Origin: Sphingobacteriaceae bacterium UBA6709 | Lineage (GTDB): Bacteria > Bacteroidota > Bacteroidia > Sphingobacteriales > Sphingobacteriaceae | Direction of reading: 5' to 3' | Assembly: GCA_002454425.1 (NCBI GenBank) | Contig: DKIV01000026.1 | Span: forward strand, 1 to 25,225 | Length of the DNA stretch: 25,225 nt | Part shown: positions 7,217 through 15,776 of the stretch, piece after piece | How the letters are laid out: each line of letters starts with the position of its first letter | Numbering within the stretch: the first letter of the stretch is position 1 | Notes under the pieces: model-generated | Told to the model about the DNA's origin: nothing | The model's input: the letters and a program-made list of their open reading frames with translations, nothing else | The model's database searches: none | Translations under genes and position numbers: made by a program

Positions 7217-10200
7217 ATGTATCATTTAGAGGATCAATTATTCCGCTCTGTTTTTGACCAATTATCAGAACCCACGGTAATTATAAAATCCGCGTTGGAG
7301 CGGCGGGTGGTTCTTCTTTGTAATAAGGCATTTCGCGAGCTTAATCAGGATCTGTATATCCGATGCAGTGGTATGGACATAATGGACTTCCTTAAGGATC
7401 TGAAGCTTGAGGATGATGTTATGAACAACATCTATCGGATGGTTCAGCAAGCTTTCGCCGATAAACATACATATCGTTTACAACCCTTCTCCTCTCCTGT
7501 TACGGGCAATACCCAACCATGCTGGTGGCGCTGTGAAGCCTGCTATATCGATAGCGCTGAACAAGACTCGACTTATGTAATGGTGACTTTCCGTGATATT
7601 ACGGAGCTTATTGAAGGAACCAAGGAGAGTGATTTCCAGGCTGACGCTATACAAATCATTACACGGGCCCGTGAATTAAATGCCGAGCTGGCAAAGGAAA
7701 ATACACGGCTTAACCATGATAATCGCATATTAGAAGATTCAAAGACGACTCTGGAAATCATCAACGCTGAATTGAGTGAATCAAATCAAACGCTTGAGGC
7801 ATCCATAGATGAAGGGAAGAAATACCTTACTAAAGCAGATGAACGACTTCGCGCCATCATTGAGGAAGCTCCTGTAGCTATAGCAGTACTTGATGGTCCC
7901 GATTTCATCATAGAGTCTGCTAACACCTTGATGCTTGCCTTGTGGCGGCGTGATCAAAATATTATAGGACGGCCACTGCTGGCAGCACTCCCTGAATTGA
8001 GGGGGAAGCCATATGAACAATTGTTGAAAGGGGTCTATGACTCGGGAGAAAGTTACCACGGATCTGAAGCCTTCGCCACCCTGGGCGATGAGGCCAACCG
8101 CGGCGGCGGCTTTTACAATTTCGTCTATCAACCCTTAAAAGATGAAGCCGGTGACACTTATGCGATTATTGTTGAAGCGCATGAGGTTACCGAGCTGGTG
8201 CAGTCCAGGGAACAGGCAAAGCAAGCGGCAACACGGCTGAACACCATGGTCGCAAGCACACCCATGGCCATGACCATACTCAGGGGAAGGGATTTAATAA
8301 TCGAGATAGCCAACAGTGCTGTGCTTAAAATATGGGGACGTCCGGAATCTGAAACCGTCGGCCGGTCTATACTCGACGTGTTCCCGGAATTGTTATTACA
8401 GGATTTTCCCGGATATCTCGAAAATGTATTTAACACCGGAAAGCCTTTCGCACTTAAGGAATCGCCGGTGATTATGCAAATGCCCGATGGAAGCATTAAA
8501 AATATCATCGTAAACTTTTCTTATGACCCCATCTTTGACGGGGATGGCGCGGTGGAATCAATTCTAGCCACGGTGCATGACGTTACCGAGGTAGCCGAGA
8601 CTCGTCATTTGATCGAAGAGCGAAATCAGGAACTTCAAGCCTTACATGAGGAGCTACTGGCCTCAAATGAGGAGCTGACAAGTGCTAACGAGCAGCTTAG
8701 TAAGGTGCAGGACAATCTTAGCGATTTGCTTATTAAGCTTGCCGAAAGCGAATCGCGGTTCAGACAGATCTTTGAGCAGGCTCCTATCGGTATTTGTGTA
8801 CTCACAGGGCCGGATTTTAATATTAGCTTGGTAAATGATGCCATATTGAAGATCTGGGGGCGTACTCGTGAGCAAACGGAAGGCAAACCTCATAGGTTGG
8901 CTCGCCCCGAGTTAAATGAAGGACCGTTTATGGAGTGGATCGAAGCAGCCTACCACAGCGGTACACAGAGCAGGCATAAGGAAGTTAAGGTAAGCCTTTA
9001 TAATGGCGAAGGTAAAGATTATCGCCAGGCATTCGTCAACTCGATACATCAGCCATTCTTTGACGTCTCCGGAAACATTACCGGCATTATACTTACTTTA
9101 AGTGATGTAACGGAAGAGGTATTGGCACGACAAGAGTCCAATCGTTCGCGTGAGAAGCTTAAACTTGCGGTTGAACTTGCGGATCTGGGCACCTGGTATC
9201 TGGACCTTCAGGAGTTCACTATGGTGGCCTCCGACCGGCTCAAGCACCTCCTTGGTTATAATCATGATGATAACATTGGTCTTGAGGAAGGAATAGCGTG
9301 CGTAGATGCGGGGTATCGCGAGATGGTGCGGCAGGCAATCCACGACAGCATCAATTTCGGAAAAGATCACGATATGGAATTTCCGGTAACGGGATACCGT
9401 GATGGAAAAAAAAGATGGTTAAAGTCTAGCGGCAAGCGATATCTTGATGAGCGTGGAAATCCTTTGCATTTTTCAGGAACGGTACTTGACATTACCGCGC
9501 GAAAACTTGAGGAGATACGTAAAAATGATTTCATTGCGATAGTAAGTCATGAATTAAAGACTCCTTTAACAACCCTAAAGGCATATTTACAGATGCTTCA
9601 TTCAAAAACGAGTGAGAATAACCTCAACGATTCATTTATAAGGGTCGCCTTAAAGAAATCTCTTAGTCAGATTGATAAGATGAATCTCCTGGTAAAAGGC
9701 TTTCTTGATGTGTCGCGGCTGGAAAACAGCACCATGCATTTGGAGAAAACGTCATTCGATTTAAATGAGCTCTTGAACAATCAGATGGACGACATGCTTC
9801 TGCTGTCGCAATCGCATCGCATTGAAATTAAACACCAGTGTAATATAACCGTTGAAGCTGATCGTGATAAAATAGCGCAGGTTTTAGGAAACTTGCTTAG
9901 CAACGCCATGAAGTATTCGCCGGTTAACTCTGTAATCAGCATTCAATGCGAGGAAAAAGATGGAATGGCTGTTGTTAGCATAACAGACAAGGGAATAGGA
10001 ATCAAGCCTGACGACTTGAAAAAGATATTCGACAGGTTTTACAGGGTGGAAAATGAACAGACAAAAACCATAGCCGGATTCGGCATCGGATTATATTTAT
10101 GTTCTGAGATCATTAGTCGCCATCGTGGGAATATATGGGCGACAAGTGGCAGTGAACAAGGTTCTACCTTTTTCTTTTCACTCCCTCTCGGGGAAGTAAA

Positions 10201-10219
10201 AACAATTGACTATGCTTGA
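7217..10219 (+). CDS. Soluble multi-PAS sensor histidine kinase
   Basis: A 1000-aa hybrid-free histidine kinase without signal peptide or membrane helices, so it probably senses a cytoplasmic cue. PAS-like modules lie at about residues 10-130, 208-325, 340-457, 513-632 and 645-762; three open with a closely similar APVAIAVL / TPMAMTIL / APIGICVL pattern, so they look like internal duplications. Coiled-coil linkers lie at about 145-205 and 460-510. The HisKA dimerisation domain has the phosphoacceptor His near 778 (IVSHELKTPL). The ATPase domain shows the N-box (NLLSNAMKYS, about 892-901), G1 (DKGIGI, about 924) and G2 (GFGIGLYL, about 954-961). No response regulator is encoded nearby, so it is an orphan kinase here. 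Its stop overlaps the next gene by 8 bp. Confidence 0.93.
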   Translation: MYHLEDQLFRSVFDQLSEPTVIIKSALERRVVLLCNKAFRELNQDLYIRCSGMDIMDFLKDLKLEDDVMNNIYRMVQQAFADKHTYRLQPFSSPVTGNTQPCWWRCEACYIDSAEQDSTYVMVTFRDITELIEGTKESDFQADAIQIITRARELNAELAKENTRLNHDNRILEDSKTTLEIINAELSESNQTLEASIDEGKKYLTKADERLRAIIEEAPVAIAVLDGPDFIIESANTLMLALWRRDQNIIGRPLLAALPELRGKPYEQLLKGVYDSGESYHGSEAFATLGDEANRGGGFYNFVYQPLKDEAGDTYAIIVEAHEVTELVQSREQAKQAATRLNTMVASTPMAMTILRGRDLIIEIANSAVLKIWGRPESETVGRSILDVFPELLLQDFPGYLENVFNTGKPFALKESPVIMQMPDGSIKNIIVNFSYDPIFDGDGAVESILATVHDVTEVAETRHLIEERNQELQALHEELLASNEELTSANEQLSKVQDNLSDLLIKLAESESRFRQIFEQAPIGICVLTGPDFNISLVNDAILKIWGRTREQTEGKPHRLARPELNEGPFMEWIEAAYHSGTQSRHKEVKVSLYNGEGKDYRQAFVNSIHQPFFDVSGNITGIILTLSDVTEEVLARQESNRSREKLKLAVELADLGTWYLDLQEFTMVASDRLKHLLGYNHDDNIGLEEGIACVDAGYREMVRQAIHDSINFGKDHDMEFPVTGYRDGKKRWLKSSGKRYLDERGNPLHFSGTVLDITARKLEEIRKNDFIAIVSHELKTPLTTLKAYLQMLHSKTSENNLNDSFIRVALKKSLSQIDKMNLLVKGFLDVSRLENSTMHLEKTSFDLNELLNNQMDDMLLLSQSHRIEIKHQCNITVEADRDKIAQVLGNLLSNAMKYSPVNSVISIQCEEKDGMAVVSITDKGIGIKPDDLKKIFDRFYRVENEQTKTIAGFGIGLYLCSEIISRHRGNIWATSGSEQGSTFFFSLPLGEVKTIDYA

Positions 10220-10937
10220 AAATCTAGACTTAAGGCATGTTATGGTGATAGATATTGAGACTGTATCTCAATATAAAGACTATCAGGAACTGCCGGAGCC
10301 AATGCGCGCGTTGTGGGACAGAAAAGCAAACTATTTGCGGAAGGATGATGAAACCAATGAGTCGCTGTATCCCCGTGCCGCTATTTACGCTGAATTCGGC
10401 AAGATAATATGTATTTCAATGGGGGTGTTTGTAGCATCTGCTGAAGGCCCCATGATGTTACGGGTAAAATCTTTCGCCTCTGATAACGAAGGTGATTTGC
10501 TGAGTGAGTTTGTCGCTTTGCTCGCCCGGCAGCCTGCAGATCTCATACTCTGTGCTCACAACGGTAAAGAGTTCGATTTTCCTTACCTTTGTCGACGCAT
10601 CCTGATAAATCAGTTACGTCTGCCGATACAGCTTAATGTGCAGGGAAGAAAGCCCTGGGAAATAAATCACCTTGATACGATGGAATTGTGGAAGTTCGGA
10701 GATTATAAGAGCTACACCTCCCTAAATCTCCTCGCGGCAGTATTCGACATTCCTACGCCTAAGGATGATATTGATGGCAGTGAGGTTTATGAGGTTTACT
10801 GGCATGAAAACAATTTGAAAAGAATAGTAATTTATTGTCAGAAGGATGTTGTCACTACGGCACGTCTTCTGATGAAATTTAAAAGTTTATCTATAGTTGA
10901 CGATGAAGACATTGTATATGTCGGAATTGAGGCTTAA
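10212..10937 (+). CDS. DEDDy-type 3'-5' exonuclease (PolB-like exonuclease domain)
   Basis: A 241-aa single-domain nuclease of the DnaQ-like/PolB exonuclease superfamily. The three exonuclease motifs are visible: ExoI DIET near residue 14, ExoII HNGKEFDFPYL in the middle, and ExoIII YCQKD near the C-terminus, whose Y-x3-D spacing marks the DEDDy class. Residue pattern and length fit stand-alone predicted 3'-5' exonucleases of Bacteroidota (Pfam DNA_pol_B_exo2 type). I chose ATG 10212; a TTG two codons earlier is possible. The start overlaps the kinase stop by 8 bp, which suggests translational coupling. The true substrate (DNA or RNA) is unknown. RNase R follows after 21 nt, so the two nucleases are probably co-transcribed. 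Confidence 0.85.
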   Translation: MLENLDLRHVMVIDIETVSQYKDYQELPEPMRALWDRKANYLRKDDETNESLYPRAAIYAEFGKIICISMGVFVASAEGPMMLRVKSFASDNEGDLLSEFVALLARQPADLILCAHNGKEFDFPYLCRRILINQLRLPIQLNVQGRKPWEINHLDTMELWKFGDYKSYTSLNLLAAVFDIPTPKDDIDGSEVYEVYWHENNLKRIVIYCQKDVVTTARLLMKFKSLSIVDDEDIVYVGIEA

Positions 10938-10958
10938 CAGATAATAAAATTTAGTACT

Positions 10959-13100
10959 ATGGCTAAAAAGAACGCGTCACATATCAGCGAAGTGTTAACA
11001 CAGCTGATAAGCGATATATTTAAAAAAAGTGGTAACAAGCCGCTAAACTATAAACAGCTGGCTGCGAAGCTAGCTCTTCCTGATGCCAATGCGAAAGAGG
11101 CTCTTCTTAACTTGCTTCAGGATAAAAGCCCGAAAGGCATGTTCAAAGAAATAGAACGGGGAAAGTATCAGCTTAAAGACCTCAATACTCTCCTTACAGG
11201 AACAGTGTCCATGACCAGTGATGGTTCGGCATTTGTAATTCCTGATGATGAATTTGAACGGGACATCTATATTGCTCCCCGTAAACTAAGAACAGCATTA
11301 CATGGCGACCATGTAAAGGTGTACATCTTCGGTAAGAAAAGCGGTGGCAAGAAAAAGGAAGGTGAGATCGTAGAGATCTTAAAACGCGCCAAGATGGAGT
11401 TCACAGGAGTTGTGAAGATCTCCGATCATTTCGCCTTTTTCGTGCCCGATGACCGCAAGATGTTGCACGACATCTACATTCCTCTTGAGGATCTGCAGGG
11501 CGCGAAAACCGGTCAAAAGGCCGTAGCCAGCATCACTGACTGGCCTGCGGGAGCAAAAAATCCCATAGGTGTTATCAAGCACGTGCTTGGCAACGAGGGA
11601 GAAAATAATACGGAGATGAGTGCTATTCTTGCTGAGTATGGTTTTCCGCTGGCCTTTCCTGATGCCGTAGAGCAAGAAGCGAACGCTATCAATGAGGAAA
11701 TAAGTGAGGAAGAAATCGCACGGCGTCGTGACTTCAGAGAGGTGCTTACCTTTACCATTGACCCTTATGATGCTAAAGATTTTGACGACGCCATATCCTT
11801 TAAGCAGCTGGAGAATGGAAATTTCGAGGTAGGTATTCACATTGCGGATGTTTCACACTACGTAAATGAAGGATCAGCACTCGATAAAGAAGCTTTTGAG
11901 CGCGCCACATCGGTATACCTTGTTGATCGGGTAATTCCCATGTTACCGGAGCGCCTGTCGAACGGGCTGTGTTCCCTTCGTCCCAATGAAACCAAACTAT
12001 GCTTTTCAGCCGTTTTTGAATTAGACAGCAATGCTGACATCCATCAGGAATGGTACGGAAAAACGGTTATTCACTCGCGCAGACGCTTCACTTATGAGGA
12101 AGCGCAAGACATCATTGAGGGCAATAGCGATGAGCTGAAAGAGGAAATATTAACTCTTAATGGATTAGCGTATAAGCTGAGGGACCGCAAATTTAAACAG
12201 GGGGCGATTAACTTTGAAAGTACTGAAGTTAAATTTAAGCTAGACGACGAGGGAAAACCTCTTGGCGTGTATGTTAAAGAGCGTAAAGATGCTCATAAAT
12301 TGATAGAGGACTTTATGCTGCTTGCCAACAGGAAAGTAGCCGAATTTATAGCCAAAAAAGGCAAAGGGAAAAAGAAGCTTACCTTTGTCTACCGCGTTCA
12401 CGATGCACCTAATATGGAGATGATAACCACGTTTTCATCGTTCGCAGCGCGTTTCGGCTATAAGCTGAATACTAAAACGGACAAGGAAACCGCTCGCTCT
12501 TTAAACAAGCTCATGGAGGATATTGAAGGAACGAAGGAGCAAAATGTGCTTACCCAGCTTGCCATACGTTCTATGGCCAAGGCGATTTACACCACAAAGA
12601 AGACCTCGCACTACGGTTTGGCATTCAATTATTATACCCACTTCACCTCTCCTATTCGCCGGTACCCGGATGTCATGGTACACCGTTTACTCGAAAGGTA
12701 TCTTGAAGGCGGAAAATCTGCCGATGAGGCCGATTACGAAAGAATGAGCATCCATTCATCGCAAATGGAGAAGAAAGCCGCTGACGCCGAGAGAGCTTCT
12801 ATTAAGTACAAGCAAGCCGAATACCTTGAGGAAAACGTCGGAGTACGTTATACTGGAATTATTTCGGGAGTTACCGAATGGGGCATGTACGTCGAAATTA
12901 TTGAAAATAAATGCGAAGGGATGATCAGATTAAGGGATATAAACGACGACTTCTATGTGCTTGACGAGAAGAACTACCGAATCATAGGTCAACGTAAACG
13001 TAAGGTATTTCAACTTGGAGACGAGGTAGAAATTAAGGTAAAGAAGGTAGACCTATCGAAGCGTCAGATAGATTTTAGTTTAGTCACCAGTAGTAAATAG
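10959..13100 (+). CDS. rnr: Ribonuclease R
   Basis: RNase R is a processive 3'-5' exoribonuclease that degrades structured RNA. At 713 aa it has a winged-helix N-terminus (about residues 5-70), OB/cold-shock domains (about 75-225), the RNB catalytic domain and a C-terminal S1 domain (about 630-710). The RNB active site is seen as DPYDAKDFDDAISF around residues 267-280, with the four conserved Asp; the distal RNB motif HFTSPIRRYPDVMVHR lies around residues 560-575. There is no long Lys-rich tail of the proteobacterial type. It starts 21 nt after the exonuclease with no terminator between, so the kinase, exonuclease and rnr probably share a transcript. Confidence 0.95.
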   Translation: MAKKNASHISEVLTQLISDIFKKSGNKPLNYKQLAAKLALPDANAKEALLNLLQDKSPKGMFKEIERGKYQLKDLNTLLTGTVSMTSDGSAFVIPDDEFERDIYIAPRKLRTALHGDHVKVYIFGKKSGGKKKEGEIVEILKRAKMEFTGVVKISDHFAFFVPDDRKMLHDIYIPLEDLQGAKTGQKAVASITDWPAGAKNPIGVIKHVLGNEGENNTEMSAILAEYGFPLAFPDAVEQEANAINEEISEEEIARRRDFREVLTFTIDPYDAKDFDDAISFKQLENGNFEVGIHIADVSHYVNEGSALDKEAFERATSVYLVDRVIPMLPERLSNGLCSLRPNETKLCFSAVFELDSNADIHQEWYGKTVIHSRRRFTYEEAQDIIEGNSDELKEEILTLNGLAYKLRDRKFKQGAINFESTEVKFKLDDEGKPLGVYVKERKDAHKLIEDFMLLANRKVAEFIAKKGKGKKKLTFVYRVHDAPNMEMITTFSSFAARFGYKLNTKTDKETARSLNKLMEDIEGTKEQNVLTQLAIRSMAKAIYTTKKTSHYGLAFNYYTHFTSPIRRYPDVMVHRLLERYLEGGKSADEADYERMSIHSSQMEKKAADAERASIKYKQAEYLEENVGVRYTGIISGVTEWGMYVEIIENKCEGMIRLRDINDDFYVLDEKNYRIIGQRKRKVFQLGDEVEIKVKKVDLSKRQIDFSLVTSSK

Positions 13101-13192
13101 GCATATTGCCAGTTATTGCTGTCAATCAAAAAGTAATCAACCGCCGTTCACGGTTTACCGTAGTACCATAATTCAATTTGATAAATAATAAA

Positions 13193-14167
13193 ATGTATTC
13201 GACCGAGCAATTACAAGATCTGATAAATAATCATATCTCAGTGTCGCAGTTCCCCCTGAAGCCTCAAGAGCTTTACGACCCCATTCGTTATATTCTTTCA
13301 TTAGGAGGGAAAAGAATGCGCCCGGCCTTGCTCCTGATGGCTTGCGATATCTTTGAAGGATCAGTGCTTGAGGCTTTGGATCCTGCCTTAGCTATTGAGA
13401 TTTTCCATAATTTCACGTTGGTTCATGACGATATCATGGATAAAGCTCCTTTGCGTCGTGGCAAAGAGACTGTTCACAAAATATGGAATGAAAATGTAGC
13501 AATACTTTCCGGCGATGTGATGTTGGTTGAAGCGTATAGTAAACTCGCTCAGCTATCGCCGAACATACTTAAATCTGTGCTTACAGAATTTAATGGCGTG
13601 GCTCGCGGCGTTTGCGAAGGACAGCAGATGGATATGAACTTTGAACAGCTGGACAATGTTGGCATTTCCGATTACATGGAGATGATCCGTCTGAAGACAG
13701 CAATATTACTGGGAGGTGCGTTAAAAATAGGTGCTATTATCGCTGGCGCTAACGAGCATGATGCTGCCCTGATGTACACGTTTGGTGAACATCTCGGAAT
13801 AGCCTTTCAGCTTCAGGACGATATTCTCGACGTATACGGTGATCCTGATAAATTCGGAAAACAGGTGGGAGGCGATATTCTTGCCAACAAAAAAACCTAT
13901 CTCTTATTAAGCTCCTTAGATCAGGCTACCGCGATAGATAAAGATGAGTTAAACTATTGGATAGCGAAAGATAGCTTTGAGGCTGCCGATAAAATTACAG
14001 CTGTAACAGATATATATGACCGTGTAGGCGCCAGGATTATTGCGGAAAAGGAAATGAGCAAACAAGCGTCCTTAGCAATTGAGGCATTAGAGAAAGTTGG
14101 AGCACCGGTAGAACGAAAAGCTCAATTACGAAATTTCGCAGCGCAACTGCTTATCAGAGAGAATTAA
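13193..14167 (+). CDS. Polyprenyl diphosphate synthase (trans-isoprenyl)
   Basis: A 324-aa trans-prenyltransferase condensing isopentenyl diphosphate with an allylic diphosphate. The first Asp-rich motif is HDDIMD (D79, D80, D83), followed by the conserved RRGKETVH segment; the second is FQLQDDILD (D209, D210, D213). GGKRMRP near residue 40 binds IPP diphosphate. Two adjacent Asp with the DDxxD spacing, together with the sequence style, fit medium- to long-chain bacterial synthases (for example for menaquinone side chains) better than an ispA-type farnesyl enzyme, but chain length cannot be settled by eye. I prefer ATG 13193 over TTG 13178, five codons earlier. A strong hairpin follows the stop. 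Confidence 0.92.
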   Translation: MYSTEQLQDLINNHISVSQFPLKPQELYDPIRYILSLGGKRMRPALLLMACDIFEGSVLEALDPALAIEIFHNFTLVHDDIMDKAPLRRGKETVHKIWNENVAILSGDVMLVEAYSKLAQLSPNILKSVLTEFNGVARGVCEGQQMDMNFEQLDNVGISDYMEMIRLKTAILLGGALKIGAIIAGANEHDAALMYTFGEHLGIAFQLQDDILDVYGDPDKFGKQVGGDILANKKTYLLLSSLDQATAIDKDELNYWIAKDSFEAADKITAVTDIYDRVGARIIAEKEMSKQASLAIEALEKVGAPVERKAQLRNFAAQLLIREN

Positions 14168-14172
14168 TTTAT

Positions 14173-14220
14173 AAGCCGCGAAGCGACATTCTTAGATTTC
14201 AGAATTGAGCGTCGCGGCTT
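14173..14220 (+). terminator. Terminator after the polyprenyl synthase
   Basis: 9-bp perfect stem AAGCCGCGA / TCGCGGCTT with a long internal loop, beginning 5 nt after the stop codon. GC-rich, weak T tail. Confidence 0.65.
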
Positions 14221-14273
14221 CCTCCTTCCAGAGGCATCTGTATCCAAAGCCCGAATACTGGTATCACAAAAAG

Positions 14274-14313
14274 AAACGGGGTTTCTATCAACTATATGAC
14301 AGAAACCCCGTTT
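14274..14313 (-). terminator. rplU-rpmA terminator
   Basis: Perfect 13-bp stem AAACGGGGTTTCT / AGAAACCCCGTTT with a 14-nt loop, 20 nt beyond the rpmA stop. On the minus strand it is followed by CTTTTTG, a usable T tract. Confidence 0.85.
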
Positions 14314-14332
14314 TATGAAAAGTATCTCTTAA

Positions 14333-14608
14333 TTACTCGGCTACAGTAGCTGCAGCAGCTGGAATTACAGAAACATAAGATTTGTTATCAGCTTTCTTTC
14401 TGAAGACAACACGTCCATCAACAAGAGCAAAAATCGTATGATCTTTACCCAAACCTACATTCTTATCAGGATGGTGTTTAGTTCCACGCTGACGAACAAT
14501 GATATTTCCGGCGATAGCTTCCTGACCACCAAAAATTTTGATACCTAAACGTTTGCTATGCGATTCGCGACCGTTCTTGGAACTACCAACGCCTTTTTTA
14601 TGTGCCAT
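14333..14608 (-). CDS. rpmA: 50S ribosomal protein L27
   Basis: L27 (91 aa) lies at the peptidyl transferase centre of the large subunit. The conserved N-terminal pattern MAHKKGVGSSKNGRESHSKR and the segment RQRGTKHHPDKNVGLGKDHT are diagnostic. The mature-type N-terminus starts directly with AHKKG, so there is no cleavable Firmicutes-type extension. The C-terminal tail is Ala-rich (IPAAAATVAE) and looks lineage-specific. It lies 60 nt downstream of rplU, the usual order, and ends at a strong hairpin. Confidence 0.98.
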   Translation of the reverse strand: MAHKKGVGSSKNGRESHSKRLGIKIFGGQEAIAGNIIVRQRGTKHHPDKNVGLGKDHTIFALVDGRVVFRKKADNKSYVSVIPAAAATVAE

Positions 14609-14668
14609 TTCTTTTTATATTATTGAATTGATATCAATTCAGTTTAACAATCTGTTTAAATTAGAATC

Positions 14669-14980
14669 TTATAAAGAGATTCCTGTGATTTCGATCTTAG
14701 TGAAAGACTGACGGTGACCGTTGCTCTTCTTGTAACCTTTACGACGTTTCTTTTTGAAAACGATTACTTTATCACCTTTTAAATGAGACACGATCTTAGC
14801 TGAAACTTTCGCGCCAGTAAGAGCTGCTGCGCCTACTTTAATATCGCTTCCGTTTGCTGCTAACAAAACATTGTCAAATTCAATACTAGCGCCCTCTTCT
14901 CCTTGTAAACGATGTACAAAGATCTGCTGGTCTTTTGCAACCTTGAACTGTTGTCCGGCTATATTTACTATTGCGTACAT
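14669..14980 (-). CDS. rplU: 50S ribosomal protein L21
   Basis: L21 (103 aa) binds 23S rRNA in the large subunit. Diagnostic features are the N-terminus MYAIVNIAGQQFKVAKDQ and the basic C-terminal stretch around residues 75-93 (VFKKKRRKGYKKSNGHRQ) with the final FTKIEITGI. It is the first gene of the rplU-rpmA operon on the minus strand and is preceded by a consensus promoter at 15009-15039. Confidence 0.98.
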   Translation of the reverse strand: MYAIVNIAGQQFKVAKDQQIFVHRLQGEEGASIEFDNVLLAANGSDIKVGAAALTGAKVSAKIVSHLKGDKVIVFKKKRRKGYKKSNGHRQSFTKIEITGISL

Positions 14981-15008
14981 TTGTTAAATATGTTTTTTTA
15001 ATGAAGCG

Positions 15009-15039
15009 CAAATATAGAAACATAAATCCATCATTCAAA
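15009..15039 (-). promoter_or_regulatory. rplU promoter (Bacteroidota consensus)
   Basis: On the minus strand: TTTG (15039-15036), exactly 19 nt, then TATATTTG (15016-15009). Both boxes are perfect matches. The predicted leader before the rplU ATG is about 22-25 nt. Confidence 0.8.
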
Positions 15040-15080
15040 ACTTTTTGGAAAAAGCGACAATAGTGTTGTTCCATACAACA

Positions 15081-15103
15081 AAGTGTCGAAACTTTCAACA
15101 CTT
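15081..15103. promoter_or_regulatory. 23-bp dyad between rplU and the small secreted protein
   Basis: The 23-bp dyad opens AAGTGTCGAAA and closes TTTCAACACTT around a central C; 10 of 11 positions pair. It lies upstream of the rplU -33 box and about 135 nt upstream of the small secreted protein gene. It could be an operator for either divergent gene, or just a hairpin; no regulator is identified. Confidence 0.3.
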
Positions 15104-15238
15104 TTAAATCCTGCAAAATATTAAATTATTAAATAATACGCTAATTAACAGAGATTTGCAGAAATTCAAGATGATTGGCACGGTTATTCGATAATAGTTG
15201 GTACAGTGAAACTAAGTACAAACTAAAAATAAAAGATC

Positions 15239-15505
15239 ATGAAAAAGACAATGTTATCGTTAGCTATATTAGCTTTTGCAGGTGCTACAGCATTTAGCAC
15301 TACAAATCATCAGTTAAACATGTCAAAGAGCTTTGTTAACTCTTCCATGAACGACACTACTGATACATCGAAGACTCCAACAAAGCCTTCAGATACGACA
15401 TCTATCAATCTGGCGTATGCTGTTCAAGATACAGTAAAAGATACAACAACAACGCCAACTCCTACCCCAACTGACACAACCAGTAAGGTAGTACTTTATA
15501 AGTAA
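15239..15505 (+). CDS. Small secreted Thr/Pro/Asp-rich protein
   Basis: An 88-aa protein with a clear Sec signal peptide (MKKTMLSLAILAFAGATAFS, probable cleavage around residues 16-20). The mature part is low-complexity, dominated by Asp-Thr-Thr and Pro-Thr steps (DTTDTSKTPTKPSDTT, then TPTPTPTDTT), without Cys, so it is not a lipoprotein. It is probably periplasmic or exported and disordered. I do not recognise a family; the role is unknown. It has its own leader with no consensus promoter that I can place, and two hairpins follow (15511-15565 and 15600-15652), so it is probably a single-gene unit. Confidence 0.7.
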   Translation: MKKTMLSLAILAFAGATAFSTTNHQLNMSKSFVNSSMNDTTDTSKTPTKPSDTTSINLAYAVQDTVKDTTTTPTPTPTDTTSKVVLYK

Positions 15506-15510
15506 CGATT

Positions 15511-15565
15511 AAAAGGGCAGTATAAGTATCGCGCATTAAGGAACACATACTTATACCGCTCTTTT
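15511..15565 (+). terminator. First hairpin after the small secreted protein
   Basis: Inverted repeat with 19-nt arms (15511-15529 and 15547-15565), 17 of 19 positions pairing, 17-nt loop, T-rich right end. It starts 5 nt after the stop codon. Confidence 0.75.
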
Positions 15566-15599
15566 AAATTGTATTTGCAATTAAAAGATTAACCTCTTA

Positions 15600-15652
15600 C
15601 AGCAGTCCCGCTCGCTTTTTTTACGATTGAGCGCGGACTGCTGTTTTTTTTT
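15600..15652 (+). terminator. Second, strong intrinsic terminator
   Basis: Stem CAGCAGTCC / GGACTGCTG continuing to CGCTC / GAGCG with a small bulge, followed by nine T. A textbook intrinsic terminator, 35 nt after the first hairpin. Confidence 0.9.
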
Positions 15653-15760
15653 GGGGTAGGTCAACGCCTTTTAATGAGCCTGCAATTAGCCAAATCCAAC
15701 CACACAGATAAATATCTTCGGGAATAAACGCACGTAACTCTACTCTAAAATTGTATTTGC

Positions 15761-15768
15761 TATCTTTG
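15761..15768 (+). promoter_or_regulatory. -7 promoter element of the MATE gene
   Basis: TATCTTTG, exact TAnnTTTG match, ending 8 nt before the ATG. It predicts an almost leaderless mRNA. No clear -33 box. Confidence 0.55.
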
Positions 15769-15776
15769 ACGGCCCG

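Noticed and set aside
7217..10219. Hybrid two-component system or transmembrane sensor
   Set aside because: No receiver domain follows the ATPase domain, no hydrophobic segment long enough for a membrane helix was seen, and no response regulator gene is adjacent.
12523..12747. 74-codon plus-strand frame inside rnr
   Set aside because: It lies fully within the conserved RNB catalytic domain of RNase R in another frame and has no supporting start or motif.
15175..15190. Sigma-54-type promoter before the small secreted protein (TTGGCACG)
   Set aside because: The -24 half fits, but the required GC of the -12 element is CG at that spacing, and no enhancer-binding protein gene is near.
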